Source of the DNA: an uncultured Acidaminococcus sp.
GTDB taxonomy: Bacteria > Bacillota > Negativicutes > Acidaminococcales > Acidaminococcaceae
Length of the DNA: 64,000 bases
NCBI GenBank assembly: GCA_900538365.1
Contig: UPXT01000005.1
Coordinates: 18,178 to 82,177, forward strand
Reading direction: 5' to 3'
Shown: positions 1 to 8,625 of the stretch, piece after piece
How positions within the stretch are numbered: position 1 is the stretch's first letter
Layout of the letters: each line of letters opens with the position of its first letter
Position numbers and translations under genes: made by a program
The notes under the pieces: generated by a model
Told to the model about the DNA's origin: nothing
The model's database searches: none
Seen by the model: only the letters and a program-made list of their open reading frames with translations

Positions 1-478
1 GGATGGAATAGGGGATTTCTGTAATCGTTCCTTCGGCCACATTGCCACTCGCCCCGGCATCGGCAGCTTCCACGGGAATCGTAACCTCAGCGGCATCGGC
101 AGGAATGGTGGCCGACTCCAGGGTATAAAATCGCTGGCCGTCTTTTGTCTGGAAGAGACTGCTGCGAATGATGTAGGCTCCTGCCATCCCCGTCACCGTA
201 ACTTCTCCTTTGGCCTTGACGGCTTTCTTGCGATCGACGCCAAATTCCGCTGCCCGCAGCGTCAGGTAGTCGCCCCAGGACGTTTCGGCAAAGGCCGCGT
301 CGCGCAACATGGCCATCTCGGCATAGCTGCTCTCAAATTCCACAGCATTGGCGTCGATCAGGTCGCGGGCAAAGGTGCCTTCCATGGTACTTTGCTCTTT
401 TTCCGTAATGGTGTGCAGGGTCTGGGCCATGCGGCTCTCAATCTCATCTTTGGTCTGTGCATCAAATAAATTGCTCAT
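1..478 (-). CDS. Baseplate J-like protein (XkdT/gp47 family), 3' part outside the window
   Basis: Reading from the ATG at 478, the protein starts MSNLFDAQTKDEIESRM and continues with the usual baseplate J N-terminus: an acidic helix, then a segment like ATSWGDYLTLRAAEFGV, then an Ig-like region rich in Ala-Thr-Val. Baseplate J proteins form the wedge between tail hub and fibres in contractile tails. The ATG overlaps the stop of the upstream DUF2634 gene (ATGA), as expected in a tail operon. The C-terminus lies beyond the left edge, so length and completeness cannot be judged. Confidence 0.85.
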   Translation of the reverse strand, partial: MSNLFDAQTKDEIESRMAQTLHTITEKEQSTMEGTFARDLIDANAVEFESSYAEMAMLRDAAFAETSWGDYLTLRAAEFGVDRKKAVKAKGEVTVTGMAGAYIIRSSLFQTKDGQRFYTLESATIPADAAEVTIPVEAADAGASGNVAEGTITEIPYSI

Positions 479-930
479 GCCTCGCTCCTTCCTGCCGTCA
501 CGGTCAATGATTCGTCACTGTAAATGGAAGTGACGTCAACCGTAATGGCCAAATCATCCCGTTCCCGCTTCTTCACCTCGATATGGTTAATGCGAGCAAT
601 GTACGGATTCACCATCAATCCCTCACGGATATTCTGGCAAATCCTGTCTGCCGTATACTGGCTGTTTGGCGCTCTCCCCTGATACGGCTCGATGGTAATG
701 CCATAGCTGTCATCATAGGCCAAGTAGCGATACCGCTCGGTGAGGATTGCCTTATAAATCCAGACCTTGAGGGCTTCATTTTCTGTCACCATCAGGTTCT
801 GGCCTTTTTCATCGTAGCGGAAGCACTGCTTATCAAAGTCATAGCCGTATTCTACGAAAAGAGGCAGCGACTCATTCCGGTTCGCTGCCTGGATGCTGTT
901 CATTGCTACAAAAGGATCAGCCATGGCCAT
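475..930 (-). CDS. DUF2634 baseplate protein (XkdS-like)
   Basis: About 151 residues matching the DUF2634 family, known from PBSX XkdS and related to the gpW/gp25 baseplate proteins. The region around LMVTENEALKVWIYKAIL and the later ERYRYLAYDDSYG is the typical core. It lies between the DUF2577 and baseplate J genes, the conserved xkdR-xkdS-xkdT order. Three in-frame starts (TTG 933, ATG 930, ATG 924) follow a GAGG; 930 was chosen as the first ATG, though 924 has a more usual spacing. Confidence 0.8.
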   Translation of the reverse strand: MAMADPFVAMNSIQAANRNESLPLFVEYGYDFDKQCFRYDEKGQNLMVTENEALKVWIYKAILTERYRYLAYDDSYGITIEPYQGRAPNSQYTADRICQNIREGLMVNPYIARINHIEVKKRERDDLAITVDVTSIYSDESLTVTAGRSEA

Positions 931-1336
931 CAATCCTCACAATCTCATCCAAAATAATGTACTGCTGAATCCGGTCGTTGATGAGCATGGGCATGATGGC
1001 CACGTACATACCGGGCTTTAGTGTATCCGTATAGATGACGGAATCGGTGTAGTCATTATCGATATCATGATTATGGGACTGGTAAGCCGCATCACCGCTG
1101 CCGCCGGCACGATTCTGTGTCGCCGATACCAGATGCCCTTTAGCTGTGCGGCCATAACCTGCCAGGAGATAATGGGAAATCCACAGCTCCTCTTTGGTCA
1201 AAATGATGCCATTGTAGCGGACCTTGATATCTGGCGGCGAAGCCAGGATCTGCCCGATTTGAATGTCCGGGCTGTTGCTGCTGCGGCTGACCTGCTCCAT
1301 CAGATTCAGCAGGCTGATATACGGATTTTTCTGCAC
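917..1336 (-). CDS. DUF2577 tail protein (XkdR-like)
   Basis: About 139 residues. The middle matches DUF2577 (PBSX XkdR), a small baseplate-associated protein always found between the hub and DUF2634 genes. The open frame extends much further upstream (to 1582) inside the hub gene, but the GTG at 1336 has a strong AAGGGGG ribosome site in front and lies four bases after the hub stop, so this start was chosen. The stop overlaps the next gene's start region. The function in the baseplate is known only by position. Confidence 0.8.
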   Translation of the reverse strand: MQKNPYISLLNLMEQVSRSSNSPDIQIGQILASPPDIKVRYNGIILTKEELWISHYLLAGYGRTAKGHLVSATQNRAGGSGDAAYQSHNHDIDNDYTDSVIYTDTLKPGMYVAIMPMLINDRIQQYIILDEIVRIDGHG

Positions 1337-1340
1337 ACGT

Positions 1341-2861
1341 TCACCCCCTTGAGGTCTTGATAATCGTTGCCGGATAATAGTCGCTTCCCATATCGATGCT
1401 GCCTTCGTAGTGATGAAAACAGCCATAGACATTGGAGCTGTTGCCCCAGCAGCCGCCGCTCCCGTCATAGACGACGACATGCCAGTTCGGATCCGGCTTG
1501 CTGTAGCGGTTGTACATGATGATGTCGCCCTTTTCGAGCTGCGACGGGTCATAAGGGATAGCCAGACCCTGCGCTTCGGCATCGGCCCGGAGCTGGTCGC
1601 AGCCTTTCACGCCATTGTTATATTCCTGCGCTGCAAAAGGGGAATAGCCCGCCGCGGCGATGGTCGCCCGGTCGACACAGCCTTCTGAGCCATAGGGAGA
1701 AACGGTACCCTCGAAATTGGCCATGCACGCATCGACCACACTGCTGCCAGCCACAGCGCCACCTGTAGAAACAGAAGATGTCGATTCCGTTTCCGCTGGC
1801 GGCACATAATCCGGGTTGGCATTGTACGATGTACTGTCCAGTTCCTGTTTCTGCTCATCCAGCAGTTTGTTGAATACCAGATGCAGCTCCATCAGGTGCT
1901 TGTTGCCTTCGATTTTATGGCTGTCTGACTTGATGAAGAACTGGCCCTTGAGCTGTTCTTCCTGGACTGAGACAGAAAACCCGGCGATACACTGGATATG
2001 ACCGATGGCCCGAATGGACATGTCATGGGCGACGGTCTTCAGCATGGCCCTTGCCTGCGAGGCATCGTCCTGCTTGGGGTCGGCCTTGCAAATGGCCTGG
2101 ATGAGACCGAATCGGTCGATATCCGTCTGATTGGGCAGTTCGCCTTTCGTCTGCCCGGCACTGTCGACGACGATGACCTTAGAAACCATGTCTTCGACCG
2201 ACTCCGACACGGAAGCGCCGGTCAGGTTTGTCACATCGCTGATCAGGAAATCTTCCACCACCTGGTCGTTCATGCAGACCACGTTGAGCTTCCCTTCGGT
2301 CATGTAGATATGGTATCCCTTGCCATCTTGTGCGGATTGATAGGATAATGCCTGCTTGATAGCCTCCGTAGCCGAGATATCATCGGCAATGAAATTGCAG
2401 GTGACGGACAGGTCAGGAATAGTCCCGGCCGGAATAGAAAAGTCATTGATGGTCTGGCGGATGGCGTCGGCCACTGTGACGTTCGTGTACTTCTTGGTTA
2501 TGCGGGACTTGGCCAGATAGACGATATTGTCAAAGGCTGTAAAATGCATCACGGAAGAGCCGCTCTCCCGGCTGCGGCCAAAAATACGTCCCTGGAACAG
2601 GTGGACAGTCTGCTGCGTCTTATCGTCAATGTGGATAAACAGCACCTCGTCCCCCAGTTCCAGTTCCGGATTCTGCCAAGATTTATCCCGCGTCGTATAG
2701 GCCAGGTCGAATTCCAGCCTGCGTCCGGCCTGCTCGACGTCCCCGGACCAAGTTGCACAAATCAGCCAGCCCGTAAGGTCTGCGTTCTCGGGCTTTTTCT
2801 GGCCTTCCGTCTGAGCATCCTCGGTATTGGTTTTCTTATTGATTCTTTGCAACTGAAACAT
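1341..2861 (-). CDS. Tail hub protein (XkdQ-like) fused to an NlpC/P60-like hydrolase domain
   Basis: About 506 residues. Residues 1-340 look like the XkdQ/gpD-type hub that caps the tail tube. A low-complexity linker rich in Ser, Thr and Gly follows (about 350-380). The last 110 residues resemble an NlpC/P60 or amidase fold: a Cys in GCVDRATI near residue 395, a His in NWHVVVYDG near 461, and the GDIIMY strand between them. Such a domain would cut host peptidoglycan during infection. In PBSX these functions are usually on separate proteins. ATG 2861 is nine bases after AAAGGA; two earlier in-frame ATGs are possible. The gene overlaps the upstream XkdP-like gene. Confidence 0.8.
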   Translation of the reverse strand: MFQLQRINKKTNTEDAQTEGQKKPENADLTGWLICATWSGDVEQAGRRLEFDLAYTTRDKSWQNPELELGDEVLFIHIDDKTQQTVHLFQGRIFGRSRESGSSVMHFTAFDNIVYLAKSRITKKYTNVTVADAIRQTINDFSIPAGTIPDLSVTCNFIADDISATEAIKQALSYQSAQDGKGYHIYMTEGKLNVVCMNDQVVEDFLISDVTNLTGASVSESVEDMVSKVIVVDSAGQTKGELPNQTDIDRFGLIQAICKADPKQDDASQARAMLKTVAHDMSIRAIGHIQCIAGFSVSVQEEQLKGQFFIKSDSHKIEGNKHLMELHLVFNKLLDEQKQELDSTSYNANPDYVPPAETESTSSVSTGGAVAGSSVVDACMANFEGTVSPYGSEGCVDRATIAAAGYSPFAAQEYNNGVKGCDQLRADAEAQGLAIPYDPSQLEKGDIIMYNRYSKPDPNWHVVVYDGSGGCWGNSSNVYGCFHHYEGSIDMGSDYYPATIIKTSRG

Positions 2862-3570
2862 TTTCATCATTCCTTTTGAGGTTCATCGTCGTCAGGCGGA
2901 TGATATCCCCGGGCAAAAGACCGCCGTTACGGACGATGCTGCGATAGATCTGGAACTTCGAGAACTGCTCATTGTTGAGCGTCACCGATTTCCCCACGGC
3001 CCGGCCGATGACGTTCCCGATACTGTCACCGGGATAATAGGTGATGTTCTTCTTCATCTTCGACCAGAACGACTCCGGCCGCTTCTTCAGCCCTGTCGCA
3101 GCATCGGTCTTTCCCGTCTCCGGTGCTGTGACGTAGCGGTACTCTGTCAAGCCCAGCTCGTAATAGACATCGCCGCTGCCGTCCTTTTCACCAAACTTGA
3201 AGGACGAAATCAGGCAGGGCATGGAAAGCAGCGTATCCGACACCGTCAGTTGACAGACGCTGTCACCGGTACGCATCGTTTCCAGTTGGGCGATGTATGT
3301 ATAAGGCGCAAGGCCCATCATGGCAAAGGGATAATCCTGGGCCGGAAAAAAGCCGGAAAGGGTCAGTGTCTTGAGTCCCGTCTTTCCCATCATAAGGTAG
3401 TCGCCGAAGTTATTGATGTTCACCGTACCATGATTCGTATTGACGGATACCATCAGCTCCGAAGGCAGGACGGGAAAGACCACCGCTGCCGATTCAGAAG
3501 AGAGAGAAATCGTGAGGGAAGATGCAGCCTGGCCGATGGCGTTCAACAGGGATGCTAAGAAAGAACTCAT
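2836..3570 (-). CDS. XkdP-like tail protein with a LysM-like C-terminus
   Basis: 244 residues. Position (after the tape measure, before the hub) and the C-terminal stretch ITYYPGDSIGNVIGRAVGKS suggest the XkdP family, tail proteins that end in a LysM or peptidoglycan-binding module. The N-terminal 150 residues have the VVFPVLPSEL and FFPAQDYPF motifs seen in this family. The start codon overlaps the tape-measure stop, giving translational coupling. Probably a tail-tube initiator or hub-associated protein; the peptidoglycan-binding role is inferred. Confidence 0.75.
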   Translation of the reverse strand: MSSFLASLLNAIGQAASSLTISLSSESAAVVFPVLPSELMVSVNTNHGTVNINNFGDYLMMGKTGLKTLTLSGFFPAQDYPFAMMGLAPYTYIAQLETMRTGDSVCQLTVSDTLLSMPCLISSFKFGEKDGSGDVYYELGLTEYRYVTAPETGKTDAATGLKKRPESFWSKMKKNITYYPGDSIGNVIGRAVGKSVTLNNEQFSKFQIYRSIVRNGGLLPGDIIRLTTMNLKRNDENVSVAKNQ

Positions 3571-5690
3571 CAGATGGTCGCTCCTTTCATGCGGTTCATG
3601 CCGTACAGCCGGATCTTTTCCACCAGCTTGTCGGCTATGGCATCGATGTCCTGCTCGCTGCGGACGTTCATCGTATCGATGCGGATGGTGATGGAGTGGC
3701 TGCCTGCGTTCATGGCCTGCCGGATGCTTTCGTCATGCGGGACCACCGTACTGCCGTTTGGCAGGTGGACCAGCTCGCCCCGGCGGTCCTCGTTGATGAC
3801 CGCAAAGCCGCCGCCAAAGTTCTCGACGCCTCCGGCAAAATGGCTGATGGGTTCAATATTGAATCCCACATGAGTCGGCGCCCCGCCTGTCAGAGACGGG
3901 ATGTCGATGGACAGGCCGTTGACGCTGGCAATGAGTCCGTTCACCTGGTCGATGACCCAGTTCACGCCGCTCCGGAAGGTATCCTTGATGCTCTCCCAGA
4001 TGCTGGAAGCTGTCTCGTTGATGCCGTTCATAGCCCCATCCCAGGCCGAAGCAATCCATTGCATTCCGGCATCTACGGCATCCGACACCGCCTGGATGGC
4101 CTGTTCGATATACTGTGAAACCGTATCCCAGTTTCTCCAGAGGAGATACAGCCCTGCAATGACGGCAGCGATGACAAGAAGGATAGGATTGGCCATCGCT
4201 GCTGCACCGACTGCCCGGATGACCGTAATCATCATCCTGCCCACGGTCAGGAAGGTACTGCCCATGCCTTTGGCAACGATGGCGATACCCCTTGCCACCG
4301 TGATAAGGCCCTTGAACTGGGCAGCCAGATACTTCGATACACTCCCGGCCTTGCTGATGCCCGCGGCGATGGAGCTGAACGTCCCGAAGGCCTGTCCGCC
4401 TATCGTCAGCACCCGCCCCAGGGTGGAACCGAAGAGCTGGAAGGTCACGATGCCAAAAGCCACCTGGCCGATCAGCGTTTTCTGTTCCGGTGTAAGCGCA
4501 CGAAACCAGGCAGCCAGTTCCTTGACGCGCATCGACATGGCCTTGAAGTACGGCGTAAACGACACTGCTAAATCCATGCCGGCATTCTTCAGCTGGTTCA
4601 TGGCAATCTGCATCTGCTCCGACGGGGTCAGCATCTTCTCATAAGCTTCCCGGGTCATACCGGCAGACTGGGCCATCTGGTCCATGACCTTATCGAAGTC
4701 CCCGGCTCCCTTGCCCGTCAGGACCAGGATGCTGTTCAGGCCCTCGACAGAGCCAAAGAGCTGGGCCATCTGTTCGGCATCGCCGCCTGTCGACCGCTTC
4801 ACTTCGTCCAGGAACTTCACCCAGCCCACGCTCTGCAGATGAGCCGCATTGAACTCAAGGCCAAGGGACTGAGCCAGTTTCGCCGCTTCGGCAGACGGCT
4901 TCAGGATGTTGCTGTAAGCCGCCTTGAGTCCCGTAATGGCCTCGCTGGTCCGGATACCGTTCTTGGTCAGGACGGCGATGGAACCGAACAGTTCCTGGGT
5001 ACTGACATTGAGCTGTGCCGCAATGGGGATGACATTGCCCATGGACTGGGCCATCTCGCCAAAGGATGTCTTGCCGAAGTTCTGTGCCAGGAGCATCTGG
5101 TCCGTCACCGCCGTGGCTTCTTCTGCCGATTTTCCATAGGCATTGAGGACCGTGGTCACACCGTTAACGGCAGTCGTCGTGTCGGTGAAGCCGGCTTTCG
5201 CAGCAATTGTCATGTCTTTGACAAAGCCCACGGCATGGGCCGCATCGACACCAGCGGAAATGGCCTGGTAGACCGATTCCGAAAGATCAGCGACACCTGC
5301 GCCCGTTTCATCGCTGACAGCACGAATCTCATCACTGACCTTCTGCATGGAAACGACCGTCGTGTCGACCAAAGTCGAAATCTTGGCGATACCGTTGGCA
5401 AAGTCGCTGTGCAGCTTGAAGCCTGCCGTTGCGGCTGCCAGGATGGGGGCTGACAGCAGGGCCATCTTGTCTGATAAGCCGGAAATCTTGCTTCCCGTCT
5501 GCTCGATGCTCTTCGCCGTCCGTTTCTGGATGCGCTCATGCTCCGTCAGCTTGTCCGACAGTCCGCTGACCGATTGTTTCGCCGCCGCCATCTGGGTCTT
5601 CATGGTCCCCAGGCTGGCATTGACGCTACGCACGGTCGGCGTGAACAAATCCCGCAGCCGGATGGCGGCATCGATGACATTATTGGCCAT
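3570..5690 (-). CDS. Phage tail tape measure protein (TP901 type)
   Basis: 706 residues. It has the TP901 core: an N-terminal coiled region, then GIAKISTLVDTT, the conserved GAGVADLSESVYQAISAG and a run of helical segments up to about residue 350. Hydrophobic segments follow near 400-520 (MANPILLVIAAVIAGLYLLW is the clearest). The protein sets tail length and helps DNA pass the membrane. It lies downstream of the frameshifted chaperone gene as in other long-tailed phages, but a plus-strand moron separates the two here. It is short for a tape measure, implying a short contractile tail. Confidence 0.9.
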   Translation of the reverse strand: MANNVIDAAIRLRDLFTPTVRSVNASLGTMKTQMAAAKQSVSGLSDKLTEHERIQKRTAKSIEQTGSKISGLSDKMALLSAPILAAATAGFKLHSDFANGIAKISTLVDTTVVSMQKVSDEIRAVSDETGAGVADLSESVYQAISAGVDAAHAVGFVKDMTIAAKAGFTDTTTAVNGVTTVLNAYGKSAEEATAVTDQMLLAQNFGKTSFGEMAQSMGNVIPIAAQLNVSTQELFGSIAVLTKNGIRTSEAITGLKAAYSNILKPSAEAAKLAQSLGLEFNAAHLQSVGWVKFLDEVKRSTGGDAEQMAQLFGSVEGLNSILVLTGKGAGDFDKVMDQMAQSAGMTREAYEKMLTPSEQMQIAMNQLKNAGMDLAVSFTPYFKAMSMRVKELAAWFRALTPEQKTLIGQVAFGIVTFQLFGSTLGRVLTIGGQAFGTFSSIAAGISKAGSVSKYLAAQFKGLITVARGIAIVAKGMGSTFLTVGRMMITVIRAVGAAAMANPILLVIAAVIAGLYLLWRNWDTVSQYIEQAIQAVSDAVDAGMQWIASAWDGAMNGINETASSIWESIKDTFRSGVNWVIDQVNGLIASVNGLSIDIPSLTGGAPTHVGFNIEPISHFAGGVENFGGGFAVINEDRRGELVHLPNGSTVVPHDESIRQAMNAGSHSITIRIDTMNVRSEQDIDAIADKLVEKIRLYGMNRMKGATI

Positions 5691-5821
5691 GCTGTTTCAC
5701 CTCTCAATGTTGTTACAGATATTAAAAATATAGTAAGATAAAAGAAGTCTATCGTTACGGAGGAATTCCAATACGCTATTTCAATGAAACAGAAAAAAGA
5801 TTAGCTGAACGATATCACCAT

Positions 5822-6466
5822 ATGGAGCTTGGTACTTGCAAAATCTGTGAAGAATGTCACAAGAAAGAACATTTATCCTTACCGATTGGCTGCTGGTGCG
5901 TAGGTTCCGATTTTAATAAAACTTCCAAGAGAATTCTATTTGTCGGTAAAAATGCCAGAAACAATCCCGGCACGATTGAAGACGGCTTTCGCAATCCCTT
6001 TCAATATACCCGTGAATCTCTGTGGAACAAAAGCTGGCCATATTGGAGCTATACTCGTGCTATCACTCAGAGAATATTCGGTGACGATTCTATAGAACAC
6101 ATCGCATTTACCAATATTGTCAAATGCAACAATTCCGGAGGAAAGGATACTACCTCAGATTTTGTAAAATCCAACTGTATCCTAAACCTAAAAGTCCTTC
6201 AGCAGGAATTAAAGGTAATACATCCTACTCATATCATTTTTTATACATCTTGGTATTATGACGATTACATCCCTAACGTTTTTGACCGTTATAATATTCA
6301 TTACAACGGTTCTAAAGACATTGGGAAAAGAAAAATGTCCTGGCAGGAAGCCATTTCCACTCTGGGCAATCAAACCTTTCATGTACTACGTGTCGGCCAC
6401 CCACAATGCAAGAAAAAAAGCGACTTCGTCTATGAAATATCTAAGTGGCTTGAGCCTGCCTTATGA
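5822..6466 (+). CDS. Uracil-DNA glycosylase-superfamily-like protein, moron in the tail operon
   Basis: 214 residues from the first ATG. An N-terminal CKICEEC motif is followed by RILFVGKNARNNPG, a central FTNIVKC and a late RVGHPQ. This order recalls uracil-DNA glycosylase-like folds (loop with GxNPG, final HP motif), but similarity is weak and enzyme activity is unproven. The gene opposes all neighbours, is clearly more AT-rich, and separates the tape-measure gene from the tail-chaperone gene. Coding-like sequence continues upstream of 5822 (back to about 5762), where a GGAGG at 5759-5763 lies seven bases before an ATA codon, so the true start may be non-standard. Confidence 0.6.
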   Translation: MELGTCKICEECHKKEHLSLPIGCWCVGSDFNKTSKRILFVGKNARNNPGTIEDGFRNPFQYTRESLWNKSWPYWSYTRAITQRIFGDDSIEHIAFTNIVKCNNSGGKDTTSDFVKSNCILNLKVLQQELKVIHPTHIIFYTSWYYDDYIPNVFDRYNIHYNGSKDIGKRKMSWQEAISTLGNQTFHVLRVGHPQCKKKSDFVYEISKWLEPAL

Positions 6467-6496
6467 CTTTATGGCAGATAGCCGTATTTTCAGCAG

Positions 6497-6670
6497 TTAA
6501 TCCGATAATGCTGAAGATACTTTTTTATCGCGTTCTTCCATCTCATAGCGGATGAAAGCATACAGCACCTGCCGTTCGCCGTATCCCAGCTTCATGACCG
6601 CTGACGGCAGCAGGTGATGCTCCCGGAACAGGAGATACATCGCCTGCACTTCGCCATCGGTCCGGATCAG
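6497..6670 (-). CDS. Second reading frame of the tail-assembly chaperone, reached by -1 frameshift
   Basis: No start codon of its own. The frame begins with CTG at 6670, directly after the slippery heptamer in the upstream gene, and runs 57 codons to TAA at 6497. It encodes LIRTDGEVQAMYLLFREHHL and then a helix typical of the T part of gpG-gpGT tail chaperones. The fusion product would be about 195 residues. The longer chaperone is known in lambda and many phages to recruit tube protein to the tape measure; here that role is inferred from position and frameshift layout. Confidence 0.8.
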   Translation of the reverse strand: MIRTDGEVQAMYLLFREHHLLPSAVMKLGYGERQVLYAFIRYEMEERDKKVSSALSD

Positions 6671-7083
6671 TTTTTTACGGCTTTATCCGCCTTTTCCTGG
6701 GTCGTATAGCCGTTAAGTTCTGTGATCTGCGCTGTGAGATCAGCAATCTCACCTGCCAGGAAGAGCTTGCGGATGATGTCACCAGGAAGTACGGCCCCGA
6801 ATTTTTCCAGCAGATCCTTGTTCTTGAGGTCCGGGTCGGCAATCCCCGCCAGGAGCGTCTGGGTCTGCATCTGATAAATGTCGATGTTATCGGCGCTGCC
6901 GTTGGTGAAGTCCACGGCCATCTTCTGGATATCGGCGTAGCGTTCCGGGTCGATAGCCCGGAGCGTGATGATAAAATCGAATCCGAACAGCTTCGAGAGC
7001 CGTTCCATCTTCACTTTCTTTTCAGGCCGTTCGGCCAGCTTGTTCACTCCATCTGCTTTCAGCAGTCGGTCTACCATATTCAT
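6667..7083 (-). CDS. Tail assembly chaperone, short form (XkdN/gpG-like)
   Basis: 138 residues, XkdN-like: KMERLSKLFGFDFIITLRAIDPERY and LLAGIADPDLKNKDLLEKFG are typical of the family. It follows the tail tube gene and precedes the tape measure, the standard place of the gpG-type chaperone. The reading frame ends in the slippery AAAAAAC followed by TGA, so most ribosomes should make this short form and a fraction the longer fusion. Chaperones of this kind coat the tape measure before tube polymerisation. Confidence 0.85.
   Translation of the reverse strand: MNMVDRLLKADGVNKLAERPEKKVKMERLSKLFGFDFIITLRAIDPERYADIQKMAVDFTNGSADNIDIYQMQTQTLLAGIADPDLKNKDLLEKFGAVLPGDIIRKLFLAGEIADLTAQITELNGYTTQEKADKAVKN
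6670..6676 (-). other. Programmed -1 ribosomal frameshift site (A AAA AAC)
   Basis: On the minus strand the last codons of the short chaperone read GTA AAA AAC TGA. The heptamer AAAAAAC is in the exact X XXY YYZ register for a -1 slip, one codon before the stop. Slipping continues translation into the downstream frame. Frameshifting at this place is conserved across tailed phages. Confidence 0.85.
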
Positions 7084-7096
7084 GTGCTTGTTCTCC

Positions 7097-7525
7097 TTAT
7101 GCTAAATCCAAGAGGTCCCAATCCGAGAAGGTGAAGCTGTAGCTTTCTTCGCCCATCTTGTCCACTTCCCAATCCGCCAGGATCAGGCTGTCAAAGGTCG
7201 CATCCTTGATGACGATACGTTCGCTGCCGATGGCGTCCTTATCGTCAAGGACGGAGACGATGGTCACGACGGTCTGCTTGCCCGCCTTAATGTTGTCGTT
7301 CATCTTCTTAATCATGTAGCTCGAGACTTTATGGAGCTTCAGCTGCCCTTTGCAGTCATAGCCTGTGACCTTGTAGCCCTTGCCGACATGACGGAGCATC
7401 TTCACTTCTTCCTTGGTCAGCGTGACCTCGGCCTTGAAAGCCGTGGCTTCGGCCATGAGGTCGCCGTCGATATAGAGGTCGGCATACTTGCCGTTCATCA
7501 CCCGTTTGGCTTCCATGCTGTTCAC
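7097..7525 (-). CDS. Phage tail tube protein (XkdM-like)
   Basis: 142 residues, beta-rich, with MNGKYADLYIDGDLMAEATAF at the start and YSFTFSDWDLLDL at the end, as in the XkdM/FII-type tube proteins of contractile tails. It polymerises inside the sheath. GTG at 7525 was chosen because AGGAGG lies nine bases upstream; an ATG three codons later is an alternative. It lies directly after the sheath gene, the usual sheath-tube pair. Confidence 0.85.
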   Translation of the reverse strand: MNSMEAKRVMNGKYADLYIDGDLMAEATAFKAEVTLTKEEVKMLRHVGKGYKVTGYDCKGQLKLHKVSSYMIKKMNDNIKAGKQTVVTIVSVLDDKDAIGSERIVIKDATFDSLILADWEVDKMGEESYSFTFSDWDLLDLA

Positions 7526-7539
7526 TGTACCTCACCTCC

Positions 7540-8622
7540 TCAGATATTGACGGCAATCGTGACATCTTCCATGGCATCCAGGAGCGAAGCATCTACGGCG
7601 ATGAAGACATTGCTGCCGATGTTGGCCAGCTTGATGTCCATTTCTGACATGTCTGCCAGTTCCTCTTTCGTATATTTGCCATTGGATGCCAGCCAGATCT
7701 TGGTGGATTCCACATCGATATAAGCCGTGTTCTGCCCCTGTTCCAGCAGGCCCTCCTGGGCCAGCTGGTCCAGATAGCCCTGGATAGCCGTCACCAGGAG
7801 GCATCGGTTGGCATAGCTGTTCGCGTACTTGCCAAGGTAATGGTCCTGGGCGGTGGTGCGGATATCGTCATACATCATGTCCATCAAATCGACGAGCTTG
7901 ATTTTCTGGAACGATACCCCTTTGCCCTGGACTGTCGTAACCAGGGAGTTGATTCCGCGGCCCAGCTTGACCTTTTCCCCGTCAAAGAAAAAGAACAGCT
8001 TGCCGGCATCCGTCATGGTATCCATTTCTTCCTTCGTCCAGACGTCACAGCCGATGACTTCCGGCAGCGGCGCATACGTACAGGCAATGGTCATCGGCGT
8101 TCCTGCGATGATGCCCGCGATGCGCCCGCAGTACTGGGCCGTCGTGTAGGTCTTCGTTTTCGTACGGATGACTTGATTGACGAAGTTGATGACTCCTTCC
8201 GTATCCGCCGTGCAGTCCGGCAGGACGGCCTTGATGCGTTTGTTCTTATTCGTCCGCATCCCCTTGATCCAGGTCGCGATGGTGTCGATGTGGTTTTCTT
8301 CGATATCCGGGATGACCAGGTAATCGAAGCGCTTGTTCTCGATGGCCTTGAGGACATCGGTATAATCTTCTGCATCCTTGCTGATGATTTCGGCGATGAC
8401 TTTCTTCGGGCTGTTCACGTAGCCGCGAAGGGTCAGTTCCAGCTGCTCACGGTTGCTGTCCGAGAGTTCTTTGGGGATGTCATCTGCCGTATACAGGTTC
8501 ACTTCCGTCTGGGACGGCAGTGTCTCTTCTTTCAGAATCAGAAGGACAATACCGCGTTCGCTGCGTTCGACGGCACTGATGCCTTTTTCTTTGAACGCGA
8601 TATTAATGGATGGCATTTTCAT
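7540..8622 (-). CDS. Phage tail sheath protein (XkdK-like)
   Basis: 360 residues. The N-terminal INIAFKEKGISAVERSERGIV and the later VIPDIEENH, MTIACTYAPLPEV and KGVSFQKIKLVDLMDMMYDDI match the tail-sheath family (PBSX XkdK). The protein forms the contractile outer tube, so this is a myophage-type particle. An AAAGGAG sits nine bases before ATG 8622. The length is slightly short for the family but both conserved domains appear present. Confidence 0.9.
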   Translation of the reverse strand: MKMPSINIAFKEKGISAVERSERGIVLLILKEETLPSQTEVNLYTADDIPKELSDSNREQLELTLRGYVNSPKKVIAEIISKDAEDYTDVLKAIENKRFDYLVIPDIEENHIDTIATWIKGMRTNKNKRIKAVLPDCTADTEGVINFVNQVIRTKTKTYTTAQYCGRIAGIIAGTPMTIACTYAPLPEVIGCDVWTKEEMDTMTDAGKLFFFFDGEKVKLGRGINSLVTTVQGKGVSFQKIKLVDLMDMMYDDIRTTAQDHYLGKYANSYANRCLLVTAIQGYLDQLAQEGLLEQGQNTAYIDVESTKIWLASNGKYTKEELADMSEMDIKLANIGSNVFIAVDASLLDAMEDVTIAVNI

Positions 8623-8625
8623 GGG

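Noticed and set aside
1337..1582. N-terminal extension of the DUF2577 frame
   Set aside because: It lies inside the hub gene in another frame, and GTG 1336 has a strong ribosome site.
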